Source: Gentiana macrophylla
Taxonomy: Eukaryota > Streptophyta > Magnoliopsida > Gentianales > Gentianaceae
DNA: 64,000 bases
Assembly: GCA_026214975.1 (NCBI GenBank)
Contig: CM047808.1
Location: forward strand, 51,376,321-51,440,320
Reading direction: 5' to 3'
In this document: positions 11,711 to 23,138 of the stretch, in pieces
How the letters are laid out: the number at the start of each line of letters is the position of its first letter
Numbering within the stretch: position 1 is the first letter of the stretch
The notes under the pieces: model-generated
Database searches by the model: none
Told to the model about the DNA's origin: nothing
Seen by the model: the letters and a program-made list of their open reading frames with translations, nothing else
Program-made: the position numbers and the translations under genes

Positions 11711-12397
11711 CCTTTTTTACTATGAAAGGTCCTTGAAGCTTATCTTCACTATAATTAGAGGATACTCAATATCCCACCCAATAAACAACACACATAAACC
11801 CAACAGATTTGAATCAAACCACTTCAATAACAATGCAGACATCATCACATATCAAGCCACATCAATAACAATGCATACATCATCCCACATCACGAGAAAA
11901 AAAAGGTCAAATACAACTACGCCAAAAATCATGTATTATTTAGTCTTTTAACAATTACTCTTTCGGCAACAAGTCAAAAAATTAAACACTATCAGAGTGT
12001 GTGTTATAGTAATATCCAGAAAAAACAATGAAAGTGATTCATGACCCAAATAACGTTTCTACAAAATCCCCTTCAATGGGTCTTCAATAAATCCCAACCC
12101 CATGGAGTAAATTATTGAAAATAAATATAATATCAAATCAAGAAAACAGAAAATTTTGAGAGATTTACCTAAAAAGGGAAGCAACTGTGAGTCTCTATGA
12201 AAAAAAGAACTACCTGATTGTTTCTACCACGGATTCTGATGCACCCTCTCCTCTGTCAAAGGTACAGCGGCGTCCTGGTCTTCGAGCGGGTCTACTCTAA
12301 TGCTTCTTGGAGAATGAAAATAGGTGGTCTGAATCGCCAACCACCGGATTTTGAGACACAACAGGTTCAACATCCATATCCATGGAACCAAAACAGA
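11711..12397 (-). other. Possible additional captured exons upstream of the PP2A-A fragment
   Basis: A minus-strand block at 11711-11756 lies between AG and GT signals and reads DKLQGPFIVKKGIIQ in one frame. Further upstream an ATG at about 12397 opens MDMDVEPVVSQNPVVGD, continues 28 codons to a TAG, and a donor-like CAG/GTAG follows near 12214. The arrangement suggests a chimeric transcript with a foreign 5' end, but I do not recognise either piece and neither is a PP2A-A exon. Confidence 0.3.
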
Positions 12398-12819
12398 AGA
12401 GAAATTTACAGACGGGACAACATGAAGAACGACAGAGACGGATAGCTAGGGTTTGGAGAAGAGAAAATCGCGATTTAGAATAGCAACATTTTGGGTGATG
12501 GGGAATGACAAGATAAGGGGATAAAATAAAAATAAAAGTAATTTAAAAAAAAATATAAAAAACAAAAAAAAAAAGTTTTTGGAAAATAACGAGGGGAATG
12601 TTTTTTTATTTATCATAATGACGGGATTTCATATAAACAATGAGAGTATTTAAAATTCAGTCACTAAATGACACATTTTAGCTATATAAGTTTTCTCCCC
12701 TCACCTTGCTTCTAACAAAAACTGTCTTTTAATGATGGGATTTGCTCCCTTCATAAAATTTTTGTAACTGTTGGTCCATTTTCTTGTAGTGGATTTCAAT
12801 AACCGAAAATTTGTAAAAT

Positions 12820-13350
12820 CGTGAAAAGATGGACACTAACTAGACGGTGTTTGGAACCAATAAGTTGGTGATTGCTTTTCATGTCTTATTGTTTTCGGAT
12901 TATTGGAAAAATTTCGAGATCTAAATTTTTTACCATGACATTATTAAGACTATAAAATTCTTTAGTGAATTTTAATTGTGTAACATCTACACAAGAGATT
13001 TTCTAAATAATCGATAAATTGGAAAATCATGAATATAGTGTCACTAGTTAGATGGTATTTAGAACCGATAAATTAGTGGGAGCTTTAAATTTTGTGGTTT
13101 GTTGTTTTTCGAATTATTAGAAAATTCATGAAGTCCTAATGTATTAGGATTATAATATTCTTGGTGAATTTTAATTGTGTAGTGCCTACACAAGGAATTT
13201 TTGTAAAATCAAGAAATTGGAAAATCATGAAAATAGTGACACTAGTTAGACGGTATTTGGAACTGATGAACTAGTGGGAGGATGAAAATTTAAATATTAA
13301 TAATTTATTGTTTTTCCGGATTGTAAAAAAATTCTGAAAATCCTAATGAT
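12820..13350 (+). repeat. Three imperfect ~200-bp tandem repeats
   Basis: The landmark ACTAGTTAGACGGTATTTGG with variants recurs at about 12830, 13040 and 13236. Each copy is followed by TTGTTTTTC.GATTATT and AATTTTAATTGTGTAGTG.CTACAC. A partial copy (TTATGTAGTGTCTACA) lies before the CACTA insertion near 6710-6727, so the array was split by it. Confidence 0.75.
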
Positions 13351-13869
13351 ACTACCTAATTTTCAAAATAACGAGTGGGAGCGGGGAAGGTGACAACCGA
13401 CCCCACAGCCTCTACTGTTGACACAAGCAAGTGAGAGAATGGTGACGCCTCGTGCCACATTGATTTCGGCCCCTAAGGATGGCCTTCACCGCTATCAAAA
13501 TGCATGGCTTGGTCTCCGAAAGGATAGGATTTGGGTACTCGTCGGGTCACTGACCGACCCTAAGGCGGCATACTCGGGGCGTACTTTGAGATCTGAAACA
13601 GTAGGTCACACTCATAAAGATGTTTTTGGAAATATCTTGGCTGAAAAAAGAAGGTAATAAACAATTAAATGGGGATGTCTAATTCATAGTTAATTGTTGA
13701 GAGAGATTGTCTCAATTTAATCGTCACCTCTTTGACCTACCCTAAGGCGGCACTGTAGGTGTGAATTAAATCCTTGGAATGGTAGGATAAACTGCATGCA
13801 TGACATCACGTTTATTATTCCTAAAATTATTATATGTTGTGGTGTATGATTTGATTTATATTTTTGTCA

Positions 13870-16800
13870 TAATTTATTTCACAACTACCTATCATCTCAA
13901 GGTGACTAGACTGCTTAAGTAATTAAAAATGACTGATGATGACTTCGTGAAAGTGGAAATGTGACAAGAACGTTGAACTCACAAATCAAGAATGCAATTA
14001 ATTTTTCGGTGGAGGATTTCCCTCTTAAGCCTTCAAACTTAAGTGACATTGATGAGTATGTCACTGCTGTCACTCGTGTTGAACGTGAGACAACCGATAT
14101 TAGTTCAAAGATGACGAGAATGATTTGACATCAATCTCACTGGATGTCCCAAAGTTCACAAGTAGTGTCTACTCAAATGAACTTCTAGTTCGTGGCCATT
14201 TCCTTTAAAGAAATCCAAGAATGGGAAAGAATGTCTAAAGATGTAAGTCATCAAAACTAAATAAGTCAAAAGCTAAACCAAAATAATAAAGAAAGAAAGT
14301 AATGGATAAGGAGTGATTTCGGATCACTAACCTATGAATCCTATGAGACTTTCTTAACCGGGTAAAATGATCCGGAAGCCAAGTTCTTTTGAAAGAACGA
14401 GGTAGCTGGGCATTCACGATTAAAGAGTAGACAATGGGCAGTTATTTCAGCTAAGATAGTGGGAGTGATATAAGGTAATAAATTTCGGATTTTAATCCTT
14501 GAATATCGTAGAAATCTAATTCCTGTTTTCAGATTCGTTAGAACAAATGGATTCACTTTCACATCGATAATATAGTTGCCTTAAAGAAAGTGAATATGAC
14601 ATTTGTATAAGATTCTGAGACTCAGACTTTTGTGTGATATGGTCAGAACCACAAATTAATGATGAAAAACGTATATGTAACACATCGTAAGCTATTAAGA
14701 CAAATGGTTTCCATATTAAGATAAACGATTCTTCAGCATCTATTAATTAGTGCATGTATCCTAAAGATAAGATCTGAAGACTGGCTAAGGGTGATTCCTA
14801 TCTCCCAGTCTAAGAACACTATCTCAAAGGAAAAATGACTAAGTAACCTTTCAATTAGGAAAAGGTAATAGAGCTGAAGAAGTATCACAACTTGTTCATA
14901 TTGACCTTCGGGGTCTTATGAAGGATACAAGCTAGTGGGAGCTTTTGAGTAATAGACATTTTGTCTAATGACTACTCGAAACGCCGATAGTTTATCTAAA
15001 TATTTGGAGGAATCTCTGATATTACCGGAGAAGAGAGTATTCCATGCTCAGATATAGGCTATAGCACAGTTTTGGCACCGATGCTTCGGCCTACTCCGAG
15101 TGAAACGATTTCACGGAAAGGATGAACCATGGATTGCCTTGTATAGTTATTGATATGTTATGATACACTACTTAACTCAATTAAGATATGATTGCAAAAT
15201 AACGGTTTACATTTTTTTTAATACCGAGAAGTCTACATAGAAGATGCCTATGAATTTGTGGATAAATAATGAAGTACAGTTACTCCACTTCCGCAAATAG
15301 AGGCATTTAGCACTATTGCTTGAAGGTAGGACTGGAGATTTTACATAGACACGTTCAGATGGTGACTATTCGTGAAATATCTTAAAGCAATAAGTAATGG
15401 TTGGTTATAAGATTCTTAAGATCGGATAATGGCGGTTGAACTGTCACAGCCTTTCTAGAAGAATGTATAAATAACAACCTTGGACTTTGAAGTAAAGTTA
15501 CTCAAGGAGTTACTATCTGATTTAATCAGACCACATCCAACATTGGTTTGTTGGGGATGACACTGATAAATACTATTGAACCAGATCAGAATATCAAACC
15601 ACCCAAATGCAGTGGGAGTATGGTTTATCCATTAACTAGTTGTGATTGTGCAGACTTTACAGTGCTGGGGGTGATTGATAACCTATGGTCATTTGGAAGG
15701 ACTGTATAGGATTCTGATAAAAGGAGGTTGGTTTAAAGCTATAAACCTGTAAATGGAGTTTTGGTGCTCCGGTTTTGTTCACAATCTTGTAGAAACACCT
15801 AAGTGTCTCAGACCCAGTGGGAGAGATTGGATCTACGTGAAAATAGTTGAATGAATGAGAAAGTTTAACTTTCAAATAAAAGCCTAGTGCTTTAGGGGTA
15901 ATTCCCTGATAAGTAGATAGTTCAATAGGGGTGATGCCCTGAACTCTCTCACCATTCAACATTGCTTGACTCCATGGAAAGCAGAAAGATTACTAGGGGT
16001 GATGCCTTGAAACTTTCTTGCCATACGACGGAGATTGAATTCATTCGGGACAGAAGAGTTTTAGCTTAAAGCCAATGGCAGATTGGTTACCTATGCTTAT
16101 ATTTATTGGTGGGTTAAAGCAAACCTCTAGGTCATTAAAAGTCATATGTTTTAAATATATGGACTTGACCAGTATATTGATAAGTCATTCGTCGACAGGG
16201 TATGAATTTTGGTAAAGTAGTGCATATTGGTGTTCATAACGATAACACTGAAACAGTTGTGAACAACATAGGTGTGTTATCTGAAGTAAAGAACTGACGA
16301 GCCAAAGCTTCTCTAGATCAGAGAAGTGGACTATATTCTTAGACATTGATTCGGTCGAATTCATGAGAACAAGTTCTTTGGCAGTGTCCCATTCATCTTA
16401 TTGTTAAGATGATAATGCATTTTTGTATGCAACATTCAACGAGAGGTTTCCTACCCAACACCTCGCAGAATAATTCTCTTAGTCTTTTGATAAAGAGAAA
16501 ATAGGATAGATTTTCTTTTGGATAGAAAATGTAAGATTATTAAAAGTCAATTTTAGTCGAAACTTGGATTCGAGCATTGAAAGCAGTATAGTGCTTCCTC
16601 AAGTTTCTTCGGAGATTGACGAGTAATATGCTTGTATACCTAGGTACGAACATGTGTATTGTTGACTACACTGATTCTAACTTTTAGTCGGATTAAGATT
16701 GATCATAAGTCGATCTCGGGCTCAGTGTTTACTCTTTATGATGGAGCTATAGTCTGGTGCAATCCATCACCAAAAATTAAACTACGTTAGTCTAATACAT

Positions 16801-17110
16801 AGCATCTTTCGGAGCATCTAAAGAGGCAATATGTCTTGAGAAGTTCTTTGTTGGATCGGGAAGTGATTCCAGGTCTCGATGAGCCGATACCATTTTGTTG
16901 TGAAAACAGTTGAGAGGTAGCTCATGCAAATGATATTCGTTGTCACAAGAGGTCAAAAGCCTATTGAGAGAGAGTACCACCTGATCAGACAGACTATGCA
17001 GAGAGGAGACGTTTCGGTCCTAAAAAATCGTCTCGAGCCGACAACCTAGCAGATCAGTTTACCAAGTCGTGTGGCATCTAATGTCACTGATAAGCGATTG
17101 GCGGATATGA
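13870..17110 (+). pseudogene. Decayed gag-pol of copia element B
   Basis: No frame longer than about 100 codons survives, but copia landmarks remain. HIDLRGLMK-like integrase sequence lies near 14897-14930. Near 16790-17065 the RNase H end is readable across two frames: ASKEAICLEKFF, EVIPGLDEPIPFCCEN and RCHKRSKPIEREYHLIRQT. The order integrase then RNase H, with the RNase H just before the right LTR, is that of Ty1/copia. Reading is broken by many stops and frameshifts, so the element cannot make its own proteins. Lineage within copia was not determined. Confidence 0.7.
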
Positions 17111-17140
17111 AATTGAGAGATATGTCTAATCTGCTTTAAA

Positions 17141-17286
17141 GCAAGTGGGAGAATGTTGTGGATAGAAAGAATAAGGGTGTGGTGCTCTAAAAACAATTGT
17201 TGCTTGTCTTTACGGGCAAGTGGGAGATTGTTGGATGTAGTGCCCAAAAGACAATTGTTGCTTGTCGATATGGGAATGTGGGAGAT
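17141..17286 (+). repeat. Triplicated polypurine tract / LTR-start unit of element B
   Basis: GCAAGTGGGAGA followed by TGTTG occurs at 17141 and 17216 and, as GAATGTGGGAGATTGTTGG, at 17274. The second copy continues GATGTAGTGCCCAAAAGACA, which resembles the true LTR start at 17287. The last copy directly abuts the LTR and is the likely working polypurine tract. Confidence 0.8.
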
Positions 17287-19059
17287 TGTTGGAAGTAGTA
17301 CCGAAAGATAATTTATGTAATTGTTTTTTAATTAATAAATGACAGATTTATTCTCATCTTATTATTTGCTTTGTGCTTATATATTATATATTACTGAAAA
17401 CCCCAAGTTGTGTCATATGTAGAAATATAACTTAGTGTGTGTCACGCGTGAGGATTAAGTTTATGGTGATACACTTGAACTATTAGTCCGTGGTGAACTT
17501 AATCAAAGTATGGGTCTATTTATTAAACCACCATTAATGCGCCCAGAACACTTTAAGGTGTGACCATCTTATCCGGACCGTCGATATTGGTTATCTAAGT
17601 AGGGCATTTATATATGATGTATTCATATAGGACTGGACCGATTTAATCTGCATTTCTCATATAATTGCGTGATTGAAAAATCTTATTAAATCACAAGATG
17701 ATCATATATAGATTAACCTTAATCCGAAAGTGATTGCATACTCCTACTTGTTTCAAGATAGAGTTTGATGTGTTCGTTAAGGATAGCTAAGAGGCACGGT
17801 CCGAAACACTTTCACGTTAGCACTATTCTGGAATGAGTGAGGAGTGTGTGTCTCACAGATAGGGAATCTGTTCCTTCCTGCGGGAAAGACAATCCTCTTA
17901 TTTGTTAATCATAGAAACTGATCGATCGGACGAGTTCATATTGGTTATGAACTAATTGATCACTAGTAGGTTAATGGTAAATAAGGATAATATGTAATGA
18001 AGAAGGTTTACGGAAATATTCCCGCTTCATTACGGATAGTCTTTGGAGGGTTATTATGTATGTAATGATTATATCAATGGACACTTATTGACTCGACGCT
18101 TTGAGAATAAGTTATATCTATAATCGATAGAGTTTAGTTTCGGATTTATGGTGGAATAATCCGGAATTAATAAGTTGAGTAGAAATGTTATGTCCGATGA
18201 ATATTTTATTCAATTTATTGTAGCTACTTGTTATAGGTCCATGGTCCCCGGGTTGGCTCCTAACACACGAGTATTTTCTCGTTTTGTGGAACCTCAGGAA
18301 TAAATTAAATAGTTGGTCTATTTAATTAATATGCGAATATTATTTATTTGGTAAATAATATGTAAAAAAGAAAAGACATTTTCTATTAAAATTAATGGCA
18401 AAGGTGGCGCCATATTTGTTGAGTAAATTAGGAAAAGAATTTTTTTTCTAGATTATGTCACATGTGTAATTAATTATTTATTTATTTGTTAGATAATTAA
18501 TGAAAAAATAAAAGAGATTGATTCTATCTCTTTTATGAGAATTATCTCTTATTTTATGACAAATATCATTTTCTTATGGAAAATGGTAATTGTATTATGA
18601 AAGGATAACTCTCTCTTGACTAGTTAATTTCTTATAAAATAAGAGTTCCTCCCAACACAAAAAGACAATCACAATTTGCGCCACACTTAATAAAAAGAAA
18701 AGAAAATTTAGTTTCTTGTTTTAGACATTGGGAAAAAGAAAAACTTGGAATTTTGATTGAGCATATTCAAGGAGGTTTTGCTACGAGGATCGACGTCCAC
18801 CAGTCGTCGCTTGAAGATGCAATCCGGAAAACTGCGGCTTCTCTCTTGTCGATTACAACTCCTTCTTCTATTGGGTAAATCTTCAACCTTCTCGTAGTTA
18901 TGTTAATTAATTATGTCGATTAAATCGCGGTAAAATCGCATGTGAATTTAATTCGTAGCTTCAACTGTGTATGATCGAGCGTCTCAATCGGTGCTATGAA
19001 TCAGATTTGATGATCCGATTATGGATCGGATCCGAATTCGGGTTTCTGTATATCTAGCA
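17287..19059 (+). repeat. 3' LTR of element B
   Basis: 1773 bp, TGTTGGAAG to TATCTAGCA, colinear with 3958-5739 and followed by the AAATA duplication. Confidence 0.92.
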
Positions 19060-21480
19060 AAATAGACATGTGATTTACTCTAAGATACAAACTTTTCCTC
19101 ACATATCACCAAAATAACCGACTTTTTGGTTTCCACATAGGCACTTGGACCGGATTCAACCATTAGTTCGACCAGACAACTATAGGAAGCAAGCACACAC
19201 AAATTTGGTTGAATTTAATGGTTGAATTGAAAGACCCAATGACTGGTTAGGCCATGGTTATGATGGAACCATGTCTAACCATTAACTCTAGGCATCATAG
19301 GGTATAAATCCTTATCATAAGACTCGAAAACCATCATCGGGTTGGCAAACCCTAAGTTAGACCAAAATAACCAACAGAGAATGGTTCAAGCCATTTTACC
19401 TGAGCGAACCGGGTTGAGATTCACCGGTTTGAGGAAATAGACCATGAGTGAGGGGACCACCAGCAGTCAGAGTGGCATTCCTTCAATTTTCGATCTGGAC
19501 AAAATCAGCACAAAGATTCAGTCTTTAACAGCCAAGAAACCAGACTTCAGGTTTTCAACGTGTTCCTTGGCCAACGATCTACAAATCAACACAGAGGCAC
19601 AAGATCAGGGTAGAGATAATGCTCGTATCAGAATAATAATTGAAAATATGAGCAATAATAAAAATATTTCACCTTGCCAAGAATAAGGCTGCAAAATCCC
19701 TTCGAATCAGATATTGAAGCTTCGAATCAGTGCCTTCGTGTGTGAACACACGTTGCATATTCAAATTTATACCTTCGAACCTTCCAAAAGAGATTTCAAA
19801 ACATGGTTGTTCGAAAATGGACCAAGGAAATCATTTGTTCTTACCATATGCGAATTCAACATGAGGAGCAAATGAGAACAGAGGGGAACATTGAATCTGC
19901 AAGTGTAATTGCAGATAATGGGGTAGGGGTAAAGGCATTTATTGTAATGGAGATTTCGATGAATCGTTTCGGATTCTGAGAATAAAGGAAGTGAGGAAAC
20001 GGAACGGAGATAGCCGATCTTTTGTAAATGAAAGAGGATGATTAGGGTATATGGGTGTTTAGCGTTATGGAAAAGAAACATGGGCCGGCTAAACGGGCTG
20101 CTGGTTAATGGGTCAGGCCAAACATAAGCGGGCCAAATGCTTATATGTAGCAAGGGCCGGCCTGAAAATTTATATAAATGGAATATTAATTAACTTAATT
20201 ACTTAATTAATTAAAATATACATAAAGTTAATTTTATAGTATATTTCAATTATCAAATGATTGAATTTGATTAATTTACTCATTTCCTGCAAAACAGAAA
20301 ACAACAAGGGTGACATATGATGTAAGCATTGATTGCTTCATGGCCAATAGTGTAGGGATAAAATAGTTAAATTACACATAAGGGAAAATTAATCAAACTT
20401 AAATGAACGTGGGGCTCATTTTCCAACAATCTCAAGTACTAATTAGTCGACCTAACCATACTGCTCGCTCCTCAGCAAAACACATGGTCCCTAAACCCCA
20501 AAGAACGTTATATGACACTTATAGGTATGATCTCACGATTGATCCCTATTAACTGCCCCGAATCCATGATTGATCACATCCCACAATTGACATCGAACTG
20601 GTCCTCAATCACATGTCCTACAATAAGGGATTCGTGCAATAACTACCCCACGATGAAGCCTTATAAATGGATCATCGTCCTCAACTTCCATAACTACGTT
20701 ATTTGGCATAATTTCATACAATTGTTGGTACTTAATTAGTCTCAATGATGTAGTCATAATCCACCACTAAAATCTCATGTTTCTATAGTTTGATTTCTCC
20801 TTAAATAGTCCAATTACTTGATTAAATTATTCTAAGATATCCGGATCGATTTTCCTTCCACTTGGGATAGGGGATGAAGTGTATAGGGGATGATCCCACA
20901 ATGGATAGAGAGAAACAGTGACCTTCTTATATGGTGATTTTTCATGCGTATGTTGTATACCTGGAATTTAAAAAAATAGTATTAAAACTATTTAGTTTTG
21001 TTGTTAAAAGTGTCATTTTAGATAAAATTGATGTTTTAGATTATATAAATTTTTTTAGATAAAATATGTAGCTTTTATCGGTGGCCATTGAAATTTTATC
21101 ACTGGATATGGAAATAGCACACATGTACCGTCGGGGATCTTTTTCCCTTCTTATATATGTTAGATATAAATGTCTTGTCAACTCAGGTTAGTCTTTTTAA
21201 AACATGCGAAGACGACGATCTAACAGTTGACCGGTTCATTTATGACTCACTTAGCACCATCAGACACGGGATCAAGACACGGGATCAGAGACCGTTACAG
21301 TCTCGTCTGTTGTGATGAACGATTATCAATCGTTACTTGGCATTATTGTTTCTTTGAATATTTGTCTTGTTCAGTAATGGGCTAAATATGAATGGTCTTC
21401 TTTAGGAGTTGTTGCTAGGGTAGTTCACCGTGAAATTATGTTTTGTCCGCGTATTGATTAATATATTTGGTTTTCCTTTA
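19060..21480. other. Intergenic sequence without an identified gene
   Basis: Short open frames only, none resembling a known family. AT-rich from about 20160. The 19060-19440 part would be continuous with 3241-3957 before element B inserted. Confidence 0.5.
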
Positions 21481-21508
21481 AAAAAAAAAAACCTGAATTC
21501 TGTATTAT

Positions 21509-21588
21509 TTCACCCTATTATTTCTCATGCTATGATTCACCCTATTATTTCTCATGCTATGATTCACCCTATTATTTCTCACGCTTTC
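21509..21588 (+). repeat. Three-copy 27-bp tandem repeat upstream of the VQ gene
   Basis: TTCACCCTATTATTTCTCA plus eight more bases repeats at 21509, 21536 and 21563. The third copy is incomplete and has one substitution. It lies 150-230 bases before the VQ start codon, in the probable 5' leader or promoter. Confidence 0.95.
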
Positions 21589-21738
21589 CTCGAAAGAAAA
21601 CAACAATCCTTTCTTCAATTCTCTTCCCGCTTTTCCTCTCCCACTTTTGGACCACATCTTCCCTTTTTTTGTATTTTTGTTTGTTGTGTGTAATAACACA
21701 CCATCTTTTTTTTCCTTCTCGCATTCTTCCTCCCAATC

Positions 21739-22311
21739 ATGGCTTCCTCTTCCTCTCCTTCCATTCCACGCCATCAAAACACCTGCAACAAAACCAAAAA
21801 CAACATTCCTAATCCACCATTTGACCCAGCTTCATCACCCGACACCACCTTTGTTCAAGCCGATCCCTCAAACTTCAGAGCCGTAGTTCAAAAATTAACT
21901 GGTGCTGCAACAACAACTCATGACGCCTCTGCCGCCGGAATTCTTACCGGAAAATCCATCAAACTGCATGAAAGAAGACAAAGTACTGCACGGAAGCTCG
22001 AGATCAAGCTCAGCAATGGTGTATCGTGTGCTGGGGATTCTTCATCAGTAGTTTCTGGTATAAAAAGGGGATTTCTTGAGATGGTTATGGTGTCACCGGT
22101 GTCGCCACTGGATGTTTTAGCCGGCGGCCGGGGAAGTCCAAGAACGCCGAGATCACCATTAATGGAGGAGAAAGAAGAAGAGAGAGCCATTGCGGAGAAG
22201 GGATTTTACTTGCATCCAAGCCCATTAAGTACTCCAAGAGGTTGTGACCCACCGGAGCTCCTCCCTTTGTTTCCTCTTCGTTCACCAAGAGATGGGGATT
22301 CTTCTCATTAA
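21739..22311 (+). CDS. VQ-motif protein, MPK3/MPK6-targeted (MVQ) type
   Basis: This single-exon gene encodes 190 residues, starting at the first ATG after a CT-rich leader. The VQ motif FRAVVQKLTG is at residues 46-55 and fits the family signature FxxhVQxhTG, used to bind group I and IIc WRKY transcription factors in the nucleus. The C-terminal half has seven or so Ser-Pro/Thr-Pro sites (residues 119-183). It also carries EEERAIAEKGFYLHPSP (147-162) and ELLPLFPL (173-180), conserved in the Arabidopsis VQ4/11/13/19/31/33 subgroup, whose members are phosphorylated by MPK3/6 in immune signalling. Length and lack of introns are normal for the family. It is the only intact host gene in the window; the exact paralogue cannot be assigned. 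Confidence 0.93.
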   Translation: MASSSSPSIPRHQNTCNKTKNNIPNPPFDPASSPDTTFVQADPSNFRAVVQKLTGAATTTHDASAAGILTGKSIKLHERRQSTARKLEIKLSNGVSCAGDSSSVVSGIKRGFLEMVMVSPVSPLDVLAGGRGSPRTPRSPLMEEKEEERAIAEKGFYLHPSPLSTPRGCDPPELLPLFPLRSPRDGDSSH

Positions 22312-23138
22312 TAATTAGTAGTTGTGAGCTACATCCCTCTTTTACTCTATTATAGTATGTTGAATTAGTAGTATTTTTTTTTATTTTTAATTTTAGGAAA
22401 TTAGTTAGTAGTAATTTTATGTTCATTGGGGTAAGAGGCCAGAAGAACAAAAAAGATACAAAATGGGAAAAAAAAGGACAAGAAAAAAAAAATTGGTTGA
22501 GAAGAAAAACGCGCGTATTATTACATGTACATTACATTTGGTTGTAGAAGAATACGTAAAGTAATGCAGCGTGTAGAATACGCGTCGGCGTTTTGTCTCT
22601 CCACTATATCTTTTTCGTCATTTTTCCTCATTTTAGATCAAAAACAATCTTTTACAACCTTTAACCTTTATAAATATCGGTATATTAATGTAGCAATTTT
22701 CTTGATAATGAATGAATGAGAAGTTTTATTTTTTTATTTTTAAATTATTATCCCCACTAACTGAATCTTTCTTCAAAGAGTTCTTTTTTGTTTCCTTCTA
22801 TCTTTTATTAGCTTTTCTAGTATAGAAGCCCTTGGGATTTGTTACGAACCTAAAATGAGGGACGAATATATACTTGAATGAAGATTTTTATACTATTTTT
22901 ATTTGCATACACGTTTTTGTTTAGCTGTGATGTACTGATATGTGACTGATATCTTCCATTAGAATAAAGGTCAAATAGGGTAAGACAGAATTAATGCATT
23001 GTCCTGCATACATAAAAAGAGGAGTTCTGTATAATTAATATGACAGCTCCGATCTTCAAATGAACAATTCTGCATGAATCTAAAGAACAATTTTTTTTTT
23101 TTAAAGGTCTAAGAGCATCTTCAAGGGAACAAGGTAAA
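22312..23138. other. Intergenic sequence downstream of the VQ gene
   Basis: AT-rich with T and A runs. No gene and no clear repeat. Polyadenylation of the VQ transcript is expected here but no single signal stands out. Confidence 0.5.

Larger units (their letters stand above)
6737..12791. mobile_element. Non-autonomous CACTA transposon with captured host exons (6055 bp)
   Basis: The left end is CACTACAAGAAAA (6737-6749) and the right end is its reverse complement TTTTCTTGTAGTG (12779-12791). The 3-bp duplication GAT flanks both ends (6734-6736, 12792-12794), as expected for CACTA (En/Spm) elements. Subterminal repeats containing TTTAATGACGGGAAA recur near both ends. No transposase domain is readable inside, so the element depends on an enzyme supplied in trans. 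It lies within copia element B and is therefore younger than B. Confidence 0.92.
3958..19059 (+). mobile_element. Ty1/copia element B (complete structure, decayed, 15.1 kb)
   Basis: Two similar direct repeats (3958-5739 and 17287-19059) start TGTTGGAAGTAG and end with CA. They are flanked by the exact 5-bp duplication AAATA (3953-3957 and 19060-19064). A priming site complementary to initiator tRNA-Met follows the left LTR and a purine tract precedes the right one, so the element reads on the plus strand. The LTRs differ at many sites, indicating an old insertion. The 6.1-kb CACTA element at 6737-12791 accounts for much of its size. Confidence 0.93.

Noticed and set aside
13418..13657. 79-codon plus-strand frame in the leader of element B
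   Set aside because: No similarity to gag or any known domain; sits before the gag remnants and is probably leader sequence.
19444..19686. 80-codon open frame as a host gene
   Set aside because: No family resemblance, no neighbouring exons and no promoter features; chance frame in intergenic DNA.
22085..22450. Antisense frames over the VQ gene
   Set aside because: Shadows of the VQ coding sequence, which has a clear ATG, motif and family C terminus on the plus strand.
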